Assembly (NCBI GenBank): GCA_013289795.1
Contig: JABCZH010000007.1
Span: forward strand, 62,001 to 126,000
Reading direction: 5' to 3'
Length of the DNA stretch: 64,000 bases
From: Acidobacteriota bacterium
GTDB lineage: Bacteria; Acidobacteriota; Terriglobia; Terriglobales; Acidobacteriaceae
A model generated the notes under the pieces. That model was not told where the DNA came from, searched no databases, and worked only from the letters and a program-made list of their open reading frames with translations. The translations under genes were made by a program, and so were the position numbers. Of the stretch, positions 56,885 through 64,000 are shown piece by piece. How positions within the stretch are numbered: position 1 is the first letter of the stretch; every line of letters begins with the position of its first letter.

Positions 56885-57873
56885 TGGCGGCCTACCACCA
56901 GCACTTCAAATTGTCCTGATTCAGCTGTTGACAGGAAAAGCTGATGCGTCTTGGGGTCAAGCGCCATGGTCTTCGCGCGTGGAAGAGTCTTTACATTCTC
57001 AACTAAGGAGTACTTATCAGGGCTTTCTTGGTGAATTACCGTAATGGTTCCTTCGCCGTTGGAGTTGAAGATCAATCCGTTTGCGGAATCGAAAGCAGTG
57101 GCATCTACGTGGTCGCCGATGGGCAGGGTAGTGATGACTTGTCCCGTATCCGCGTTCATCACGGCCATCACCTTGCTGCGGCAACCAAGAAACAATCGCC
57201 GGTTCGGCCGGTCCATAGCCATGCTCGAAGGCGAAGCACAGGGAGCAGTCGGCCAACGCTGCTCAACTTTCAGCGTGCGCGAGTTGATCTTCAGCACCAG
57301 ACTCTCGTCCTCAAGGTTATCGTAAACATAACCCGCGCCGTCGGCCACGGCAAACTCAGGGCCGCCGCCAAGATCAACCGTGCCGGCCACCTTTCCATCC
57401 GCAGCCTGAATCGCAGTGGCGCTGTTACTGCCGCCATTGAATGCAAAGACTCTCGAGGTGGCGGAATCATAAATAATCGCATCGGGCTTATTGCCGGTGG
57501 GGACTTGCGAGATAGTGTTCAGCGTCTTCAAATCGAAGATGGTGACGGTTGAGGACTTCCCATTGCTGACAAATCCTCTTCCCAGTTCCGGGGCAATGGC
57601 GATTCCGTGCACGCCGAGAGTATTTGCGATCTTGCCGACGATCGCCCCTGTATCGACATCGAGCACCTCGACCCGGGTTCCGTGAGAAACATACAGACGC
57701 CGCGCGGCTTCATCAACGGTGAGGTAGTCCCAGCTGCCGTCGCCGGGAATTGAAATCTTCTTGACCACGCTGTAACCGCCGCCAGAGGGCGCTGCCCATG
57801 AGGCAGCCAGAAACAACAGAAATAAGGTGACCTCCGCAAGAACGGTAAATCTGGATCGGCTTTCGAACCTCAT
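56881..57873 (-). CDS. Secreted YncE-like beta-propeller protein
   Basis: 330 residues from ATG 57873, with AAGGA about 10 bases upstream; the frame is open to 57975. A signal peptide is followed by propeller blades of the kind LYVSHGTRVEVLDVDTG and IFDLKTLN. These resemble YncE and surface-antigen propellers. It stands upstream of, and overlaps, the phosphoesterase gene, and it is downstream of the TonB receptor gene on the same strand. Confidence 0.8.
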   Translation of the reverse strand: MRFESRSRFTVLAEVTLFLLFLAASWAAPSGGGYSVVKKISIPGDGSWDYLTVDEAARRLYVSHGTRVEVLDVDTGAIVGKIANTLGVHGIAIAPELGRGFVSNGKSSTVTIFDLKTLNTISQVPTGNKPDAIIYDSATSRVFAFNGGSNSATAIQAADGKVAGTVDLGGGPEFAVADGAGYVYDNLEDESLVLKINSRTLKVEQRWPTAPCASPSSMAMDRPNRRLFLGCRSKVMAVMNADTGQVITTLPIGDHVDATAFDSANGLIFNSNGEGTITVIHQESPDKYSLVENVKTLPRAKTMALDPKTHQLFLSTAESGQFEVLVVGRQ

Positions 57874-58011
57874 TGTGTAGGATCCTTTCGGTGCTGCTTG
57901 AAAATGATAATCCCGGACCATGGAACACCCCGATTCTACGCAGGCAACCTGAAACCTAGCTGAATTTAGAAGCAACTGCCGCTAGGCCGTCCCAGATGAC
58001 CCGGTGCACGG

Positions 58012-61000
58012 CTAGAACTCAACCCGAACCATAAGTTCGAGCTGACGAGGCAACCCGGTACCAGTATTCGGAGAAGTCGCGTTGTCGTTATTGTTGTTGA
58101 AATTGTTTGTGGTGGTAATCTGACCGAGATTCCCTGCCGGCTGAAGAACCCACGCACCACTGGCTAGCTGAGTGTAGTTAAACTGCAGGTTATTAGTATT
58201 TGGATCTCCAAGTTGAACGTGATTGAAAATGTTGAACACCTGCACTCCGAACTTCAAGGCAACACGCTCCGTGATCTTGGTTGTTTTCACCAGGGACATG
58301 TCGATCTGCCACACGTCCAGTGCCCGAATCAGGCCGTTGGGAGCGTCGCCGAACCGGCTGACCAGGCCATAGGAAGCCTCCGAAACCCCAAATTGATCCG
58401 TCCCTGTGGCGAGAGGGGGCGGGGCAAACGCCGCCGGGTTGATCGGGATCGTATGGTTCTGGACTCCTCCTGGCAGCAGCAAAGGAACTCCCGGAACCAA
58501 GTCTGGCCTCTGGGTAGTCTGGTCATTGCCGTCGGGCAGTTGCGTGGGCGAGATATTCATCGTGATCGTGAGGGGATGGCCTGTATGCCAGAACCCGATA
58601 CTGCTGAAACTCCACCCGCCGAAGATCTTGTCCAAGACTCCCCCTTCATTCAGGTAAGCTTTGCCGGGTCCAAAAGGCAATTCGTACACAGCGTCGGCAG
58701 TGAAATTGTGGCGAACGTCGAATACGCTGGGGCCGAAGTCGCACGCCAGGCACTTCACGTTTTCTGGCCCGTTTGATTCCCCGCCGCCGACCGACCCGTC
58801 ATTGATGGAATGAGACCAAGTATAGCCCGCCTGGAAAGAGAACCCGTTGGTAAAACGGCGCTCCAAGCTCAGGCGCAGGGCATCGTAGTGGCTTCCACCG
58901 ATATCAGATTTGTAGTCCACCGAACCGAAGGGATCACCACCGGGATAGAATGGATCCAGCGTACGAGTACAGTTTCCGTTGTGGTCCGGCACCGTACTGC
59001 AGAAATTGACCCCTCCTCGAGAAAACAACCGCACGCCGTGCGAACCAAGATACTGCACCGATGCCAGAAAGTTGGCGGGCAGTTCTTGGTCGATGTATAG
59101 CCCCCATGTCTCGCTGTAAAGGTCGCGGCGTTCCTCGCGCTGCAAGGCACGAGGTTGCTGGAGGTTTGCGACGTTGCTCCCCAAACTGCTCAGGTTAGGG
59201 ATCGTCTGCTGGTACGCCGGATGGAGGGGTGTGCCTGGACCGCTTGGGTCCAGATTGACGAATGCCGTAAACCTGTCGCTCTCAAGACCAGCGTTCAAAT
59301 CATCGTTCTGGGCTGCGCCGTGGTAGATCCCGAACCCGGATCGAATGACAGTCTTGCCGTGGAGCGAGCTCGGTGCCCAGGCAAAGCTGACCCGTGGGTC
59401 GAAGTTCCGGTAGTCGGCATTGTACAAAGCGGGATTCTTTGGACAAGGTGGTGTGTTAATGGGCGCTGGAATTGGGCCGTTGGTCGAGCCTGATCCCAGG
59501 CATACGCCGTGAAACGCATTGAGATCGAAGACCGTAGTGCGATTGTCGGCCTCATTGGCCACTCCGTAATATTCCCAGCGTAGTCCCGCGTTGAGAGTCA
59601 AGTTGGGAGTGACCTTCCACTCGTCCTGGAAATATGGGAGATAGAAAGTGCGGCGGTATTTGTGGCAGCACCACGGGGCGGTGAAGGCAATCTGATAGAG
59701 ATCGGCATTCACGAAGCCGGTGTCCAAACTCCCGCTGTTGTCGGAAAAGGTGAGGTTGTTGTCAGCAGTCTTGCCTTGATTCAGTCGAATTCTGCGAATC
59801 TCCATTCCCGTCTTGAAGGTATGCCGGCCGTGAACCCAAGTCAGGTTATCAACTATCCCGTAGGTGGTACCCACTTCGTGATCTGCGTTGTCGTCGTTGA
59901 TCGTGACCCAGTTATTGGTGTGAACCGCATAATTCAGCGGAGCTACCTGGGGATTGATGAACGGGGCACGGTTCACGAAGACTTTGACCTCGTTCAGGAG
60001 GGTGGGAGAGAAAGTTTGCTGAAGGGCAATAAAATAATTCGCGGGATGGTTGATGGTTTGAATCAGGTCATAGGGAACGCTGGCACCATTTGTGCCGCTC
60101 ACCAGGCTGATGTCGCGCTGGGCGCGTCCGTATAACAGAGTCTTGGCGTTGACTTTGTAATCGATTCGCGCAAGCCAGGTATCTTCATGGACGGTAGTCG
60201 GCGCCGGGGCCGTGAACTGATCGGAGTCGGGGAGGCCACTACTGGTTTGATCGACAAAGGCGCCATCTGGGTAAACAAAGAGCGGCTTGCAGGTTCCGAT
60301 GGAGCCAGTGGATGCACGCCATGGGAAGGCCTGAAGAATGGAGCACATCTGTGGCGACTTAGCCAAGGTTTGCCTTTGTATGGATGGTGAAGGTACGAGG
60401 ACGCGTGTCGTCGAACCTCCGTATTGGCGAAGGCCTTCGTAGTTCAGAAAAAAGAACACCTTGTCCTTGACGATGGGGCCTCCAACACTCATCCCATATT
60501 GTCCGTAACGAAACGGAGGAATGGCGGGATTCCCGTTGATATCGAAATCATTGAAGTTGCGGGCGTCGAAGGCGGAGTTTCTCAAGTAACCAAAAAGGGA
60601 ACCATGAAGCTCATTCGTGCCCGACTTTGTGACCACGTCGATCTGGCCGCCTGCCTGGGTGCCGTATTCTGCGTCGTACAAGGCGCTGCTGACCCTGTAT
60701 TCCTCGATTGCGTCTTGTGATATCTGGAGGCGGGTCTGCGATTTCTGGGTCTGCTCTTGAATTCCTCCCGCGTCGACCCCATCAATCTGGAAGTTGTTGT
60801 CATCTCGCGCCCGGCCAGCAAAGCGAATCGTTCGCTGGTCGCCACCACCATCGTCTTGGGCAAAAGGAGCGAGTAGTGTGAAACTGGCCCAATCGCGTCC
60901 GTTGTTGGGCAGGTTCTGGATCTCATGGATGTCGATTACCGTGGACGCGTCGGCGGAACTACGGTTCACAGGTTCCCCAGATGCCTTGATTTCCACTTTC

Positions 61001-61383
61001 TCAGCCACCCCGCCAACTTCAAGCTTGATATTGAAGGTGCGTGTTTGCCCTACCTGTAGCACAACATCGTCAATGATTTTGGTGGCAAACTTCGGATTCG
61101 TGACAGTCACTTTGTAACGCCCAACCGCCAAACCCGGAAAGCGGTAGTAGCCGTTCGCATTGGTTTGCTGTTCTTGACTGATACCAGTGTCCACCGCCGA
61201 GACTTGCACCTTAGCCCCCCGGATGACAGCCCCGGTTGTATCCATCACCGTGCCTTCAAGCTCAGCGCGGTCGATCTGTGCGGATGCACCGACGCAGGCG
61301 ATGGTTAGGAGAAGCAGAACCGGAAGAGCAGGTTGCAACCTGGCTGACAGAGAGGTGGTGCGAGATGCGCAGTTTGACCGCAT
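58012..61383 (-). CDS. TonB-dependent receptor, Oar type
   Basis: 1123 residues. A signal peptide (1-36) is followed by a carboxypeptidase-regulatory domain (about 38-120, ELEGTVMDTTGAVI... to GVAEKVEI), a plug domain with NFQIDGVDAGG, and a large beta-barrel ending in F. This Oar-type layout is very abundant in acidobacteria and takes up or exports unknown substrates through the outer membrane using TonB energy. AGGAG lies just before the ATG. Substrate cannot be told. Confidence 0.9.
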   Translation of the reverse strand: MRSNCASRTTSLSARLQPALPVLLLLTIACVGASAQIDRAELEGTVMDTTGAVIRGAKVQVSAVDTGISQEQQTNANGYYRFPGLAVGRYKVTVTNPKFATKIIDDVVLQVGQTRTFNIKLEVGGVAEKVEIKASGEPVNRSSADASTVIDIHEIQNLPNNGRDWASFTLLAPFAQDDGGGDQRTIRFAGRARDDNNFQIDGVDAGGIQEQTQKSQTRLQISQDAIEEYRVSSALYDAEYGTQAGGQIDVVTKSGTNELHGSLFGYLRNSAFDARNFNDFDINGNPAIPPFRYGQYGMSVGGPIVKDKVFFFLNYEGLRQYGGSTTRVLVPSPSIQRQTLAKSPQMCSILQAFPWRASTGSIGTCKPLFVYPDGAFVDQTSSGLPDSDQFTAPAPTTVHEDTWLARIDYKVNAKTLLYGRAQRDISLVSGTNGASVPYDLIQTINHPANYFIALQQTFSPTLLNEVKVFVNRAPFINPQVAPLNYAVHTNNWVTINDDNADHEVGTTYGIVDNLTWVHGRHTFKTGMEIRRIRLNQGKTADNNLTFSDNSGSLDTGFVNADLYQIAFTAPWCCHKYRRTFYLPYFQDEWKVTPNLTLNAGLRWEYYGVANEADNRTTVFDLNAFHGVCLGSGSTNGPIPAPINTPPCPKNPALYNADYRNFDPRVSFAWAPSSLHGKTVIRSGFGIYHGAAQNDDLNAGLESDRFTAFVNLDPSGPGTPLHPAYQQTIPNLSSLGSNVANLQQPRALQREERRDLYSETWGLYIDQELPANFLASVQYLGSHGVRLFSRGGVNFCSTVPDHNGNCTRTLDPFYPGGDPFGSVDYKSDIGGSHYDALRLSLERRFTNGFSFQAGYTWSHSINDGSVGGGESNGPENVKCLACDFGPSVFDVRHNFTADAVYELPFGPGKAYLNEGGVLDKIFGGWSFSSIGFWHTGHPLTITMNISPTQLPDGNDQTTQRPDLVPGVPLLLPGGVQNHTIPINPAAFAPPPLATGTDQFGVSEASYGLVSRFGDAPNGLIRALDVWQIDMSLVKTTKITERVALKFGVQVFNIFNHVQLGDPNTNNLQFNYTQLASGAWVLQPAGNLGQITTTNNFNNNNDNATSPNTGTGLPRQLELMVRVEF

Positions 61384-61603
61384 AGGGCTCCTGGTCCGAA
61401 GTAAATTGTTACTTGGTGGTGACAGCGATATTAGGAAGGTGATGTGACGGGGATGTTAAAGGACGATTAATTAATCGTTTTAACTTCTTTAGAATGGACT
61501 GGCACCGCACCGGCGCTCGGACGGTGACTCGCCGCTTTGAGAAGTTCCGCCTGAGGAAATTCCAGCTCAACCCGGTCTGCGGTGGACGCCCGAGAGGGTG
61601 GCG

Positions 61604-61609
61604 ATATAA
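61604..61609 (+). promoter_or_regulatory. Possible -10 element before the lipase-maturation-factor gene
   Basis: A perfect TATAAT 13 bases before the ATG at 61622. The -35 region is poor. If used, the message would be nearly leaderless. Confidence 0.35.
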
Positions 61610-61621
61610 TTGCCCACCGTA

Positions 61622-63211
61622 ATGGACTGGGCAGGGTCCTTTCGTTGGTTGTTTGATTCGGAGCGCGGCGCCTCGAACCGCCTGATTCCGCGCTGGCTGT
61701 TCCTACGCGCACTCGGCCTGATCTACTTTTCCGCATTCTTCCCGCTGCTTTTTCAAATCCGCGGATTGATCGGCCCGAACGGCATCCTTCCTGCCGGCGA
61801 CTACCTGCAAGCGGTGGGGCAATCCCTCGGCCATGTTCCCCGCCTGTGGTATGCGCCCACTCTGCTGTGGTTCTCCAGTGGCTCGCAAATGCTGGTGGCG
61901 CTCTGCTGGATCGGGATGATCGCCTCGCTGCTTCTTGTGTTTAATTTGTGGCCTCGGGTCATGCTGGCAATCTGTTTCGTGTGTTTTCTGTCGTTTGTGA
62001 GCGCCGCGCAGGATTTCTCTGGTTATCAATCCGACGGCATGCTGCTCGAAGCCGGATTCATCTCACTCTTCTTTGCTCCGCCGGGAATTCGCCCACGACT
62101 GGGGCGCAGCCATCCGCCATCGCGTGCCAGCATGTTTCTTCTGCTCTGGGAGTGGTTTCGCATCTACTTTGAATCCGGTGCAGTGAAACTTCTGAGCGGC
62201 GATCCCGAGTGGCGCAACTTCACCGCTATGGACGAGTACTACCAGAACGGCCCGCTGCCCACCTGGATCGGCTGGTATATGCAGCACTTGCCCCACTGGT
62301 TTCATGCCGCAAGCGTCTATGCGACGCTGGCCCTCGAACTGGGCTTGGTATGGATGTTCCTTCTCCCGCGTCGCTGGCGCATCGCGTGCTTTTTCATCGT
62401 GACCCCGTGGCAGGTGGGGGTTATTCTGACCGCCAACTATACGTTCCTGAATTATCTGGTGCTGGTTCTGGGCGTGTTGCTGCTCGACGACAAATTGTTC
62501 AACCGTTGGGCGCCACACGTCTCGCCGCTCTTGCGAGACGCGAGAGCGGAGTCTGCCATTGTCCCCGAAGCCGCACACTCCCCGCTTCGCTCAACGATCA
62601 ACACAATCAAGCTTTCTTTTTCTTCCGCAATCCTGCTCTGGATCTTCTACGCCACAACGGTGCTAATGCTGTGGATGTTCTGGCGGTCCATTCCTTTGCC
62701 CACTCAGCCCATCGTTGCGCTCGAGCCGTTTCGCATTGCCAATCGCTACGGACTGTTCGCGGTCATGACTCGCGGCCGATACGAAATCGAATTCCAGGGC
62801 TCAAACGATGGCCAGAACTGGGTCGCATATCCATTCGGCTACAAGCCCCAGGACGTAGGCCAAGCGCCGCGAATCTATGCGCCTTATCAGCCGCGCTTTG
62901 ATTGGAACCTGTGGTTCGCGTCTTTGGGCGAATGGAGGGATTATCCCATCGTGCTCAATACTGAAGTGCGCTTGCTTTCTAACGACAAAGATGTACTCGC
63001 GCTCTTCGCGGGCAATCCCTTTCCGCAAGGTCCGCCCCGCCAAGTACGTGCCGTTCTCTGGCAATATTGGTTCACCACGTTGGCCGAGAAACAGATTACC
63101 GGGGCGTGGTGGCGACGCGAGATGCGAGGCTTGTATGCGCCGACGCTAGAGCGCAGGGCCGACGGCAAGATCGGCGCCATCGAGATGCCTACAGTGACGC
63201 CGCGCGAATAG
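61622..63211 (+). CDS. Lipase-maturation-factor family membrane protein
   Basis: 529 residues from ATG 61622; a TTG at 61610 is an alternative. About eight membrane helices with the family core FRIYFESGAVKLLSGDPEW and a conserved NYTFLNYLVLVLG helix, then a soluble C-terminal domain (about 365-529) with a Trp/Pro-rich VALEPFRIANRYGLFAVMTRGR stretch. It resembles LMF1/LMF2, needed for folding of secreted lipases in animals. The bacterial role is not settled. It is divergent from the TonB receptor gene. Confidence 0.85.
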   Translation: MDWAGSFRWLFDSERGASNRLIPRWLFLRALGLIYFSAFFPLLFQIRGLIGPNGILPAGDYLQAVGQSLGHVPRLWYAPTLLWFSSGSQMLVALCWIGMIASLLLVFNLWPRVMLAICFVCFLSFVSAAQDFSGYQSDGMLLEAGFISLFFAPPGIRPRLGRSHPPSRASMFLLLWEWFRIYFESGAVKLLSGDPEWRNFTAMDEYYQNGPLPTWIGWYMQHLPHWFHAASVYATLALELGLVWMFLLPRRWRIACFFIVTPWQVGVILTANYTFLNYLVLVLGVLLLDDKLFNRWAPHVSPLLRDARAESAIVPEAAHSPLRSTINTIKLSFSSAILLWIFYATTVLMLWMFWRSIPLPTQPIVALEPFRIANRYGLFAVMTRGRYEIEFQGSNDGQNWVAYPFGYKPQDVGQAPRIYAPYQPRFDWNLWFASLGEWRDYPIVLNTEVRLLSNDKDVLALFAGNPFPQGPPRQVRAVLWQYWFTTLAEKQITGAWWRREMRGLYAPTLERRADGKIGAIEMPTVTPRE

Positions 63212-63266
63212 CGGATGTGTTCTCGCGGGATGTGCCATCATGAGATGACATGCGGAGAAGCCCCGA

Positions 63267-64000
63267 ATGAGCCGTAAAGCATGCGTGGTCGGTGCCGGCC
63301 CCAACGGCCTGGCGGCAGCCATTGTTTTGGCGCAGGCTGGTTTCGACGTGGATGTGTTCGAGGCTGAGCCAACTCCAGGTGGCGCGGCGCGCACGCTTCC
63401 TTTGACGCTGCCCGGCTTTCTTCACGATTTCGGATCGGCGGTCCATCCCTGGGTGGTTGGGTCGCCTTTCTTCTCCTCGCTGCCGTTGCGCGATTACGGG
63501 TTGGAGTGCATCCACCCACCTGCGCCTCTAGCCCATCCTCTGGACGACGGCACAGCTGTGGTGTTGGAGCGCAGTCTTGGCGATTCTGAAGCTGCGCTGG
63601 GTGCTGACGGTAAGGCATGGCGGCGGCTGATGAAGCCATTCGTCGAACATTGGCAGGAATTCGCGCCAGAGGTACTTCAGCCGATTCACTTGTTCAGTCG
63701 TCATCCCTTGCTCATGGCGCGCTTCGGACTGAGTGCGTTTCGCTCGGCGGAATCACTGGCGAGCGCGTTTCGTGACGAACGCACACGAGCGCTCTTTGCC
63801 GGACTTGCGGCCCACTCTTTTCTGAAAATGGACGACACACTGAGCGGGGCATTTGGAATTCTGTTGGGAGTAAGCGCTCACGCGGTGGGCTGGCCCATTC
63901 CCCGCGGAGGTTCGCAGTCGATTACCAACGCCTTGTGTGGCTACCTGGCGAAACTCGGCGGCAAAGTGAAGGCCTCCACCCGCATTGAGAATCTTGAAAC
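63267..64000 (+). CDS. FAD-dependent oxidoreductase of the phytoene-desaturase type, 3' end outside the window
   Basis: At least 244 residues from ATG 63267, open to the end of the window. An N-terminal dinucleotide-binding motif VVGAGPNGLAAA (GxGxxG) is followed by VFEAEPTPGGAARTL and a DFGSAVHPW stretch. This matches flavoproteins related to CrtI and other FAD amine/carotenoid oxidoreductases. Substrate cannot be predicted from the visible part. It lies 55 bp after the lipase-maturation-factor gene and may share its transcript. Confidence 0.85.
   Translation, partial: MSRKACVVGAGPNGLAAAIVLAQAGFDVDVFEAEPTPGGAARTLPLTLPGFLHDFGSAVHPWVVGSPFFSSLPLRDYGLECIHPPAPLAHPLDDGTAVVLERSLGDSEAALGADGKAWRRLMKPFVEHWQEFAPEVLQPIHLFSRHPLLMARFGLSAFRSAESLASAFRDERTRALFAGLAAHSFLKMDDTLSGAFGILLGVSAHAVGWPIPRGGSQSITNALCGYLAKLGGKVKASTRIENLE

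Overview
The window looks like part of a chromosome from an acidobacterium (Acidobacteriota, Terriglobia/Koribacter-like). This is inferred from the mixture of genes and not from a marker gene. It holds an Oar-type TonB-dependent receptor with an N-terminal carboxypeptidase-regulatory domain, an SBBP-repeat/Ig-like secreted protein, secreted M13 and M28 metallopeptidases, a DinB protein with a signal peptide, a lipase-maturation-factor protein, CheB-CheR-PAS fusions, a CxxxY-type CcmE, and short dispersed palindromes of the kinds common in that phylum. Kdo genes (kdsA, kdsC, kdsD) and a TonB receptor show a Gram-negative envelope. Genes are densely packed, base composition is moderately GC-rich, and many genes overlap by ATGA.

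Layout. (1) 1-8288 is the right end of an integrated genomic island. It holds a truncated unknown gene, a leftward DNA methyltransferase fused to an AlbA_2-like domain, and a rightward type III-like methyltransferase/helicase-nuclease pair whose stop and start codons share one base. The island ends exactly at a displaced 3' half of tRNA-Ala(GGC) at 8244-8288, the usual scar of integration into a tRNA gene. The intact tRNA and any integrase should lie left of the window. (2) 8313-22010 is core: a DoxX-like membrane protein, an M23 peptidase, a large Lhr-type helicase, kdsC, and a leftward run proS - small membrane protein - class A PBP - TPR protein that ends at a good intrinsic terminator (16088-16145). 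(3) 22123-31161 holds a hicBA locus whose toxin is broken by a nonsense codon, a leftward pyrG - kdsA - ion channel - kdsD run, a vapBC locus with regularly spaced operator-like repeats, a secreted unknown protein and a group II amino-acid decarboxylase. (4) 31281-41787 holds a methyltransferase, an M28 peptidase, a CheB-CheR-PAS fusion, thiC and an M13 peptidase. (5) 42064-46046 is a cytochrome c maturation cluster (cupredoxin-like protein, ccmE, ccmA, ccmB, ccmC, ccmD-like). (6) 46325-54626 holds a giant SBBP protein, a DinB protein, a histidine kinase/NtrC-type regulator pair, a PilZ protein and a second sigma-54 activator with a near-identical DNA-binding helix. (7) 54697-64000 holds beta-propeller proteins, a phosphoesterase, the TonB receptor, a lipase-maturation-factor protein and the start of an FAD oxidoreductase.

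The best candidate for an under-described system is the island-borne restriction-modification module with its extra methyltransferase-AlbA_2 fusion. Regulatory signals read directly include several sigma-70-like promoters, one sigma-54-like promoter, three TGTCA repeats at exact 19-bp steps before vapBC, and three intrinsic terminators or terminator-like hairpins. All homology calls come from reading motifs by eye; no database search was possible.
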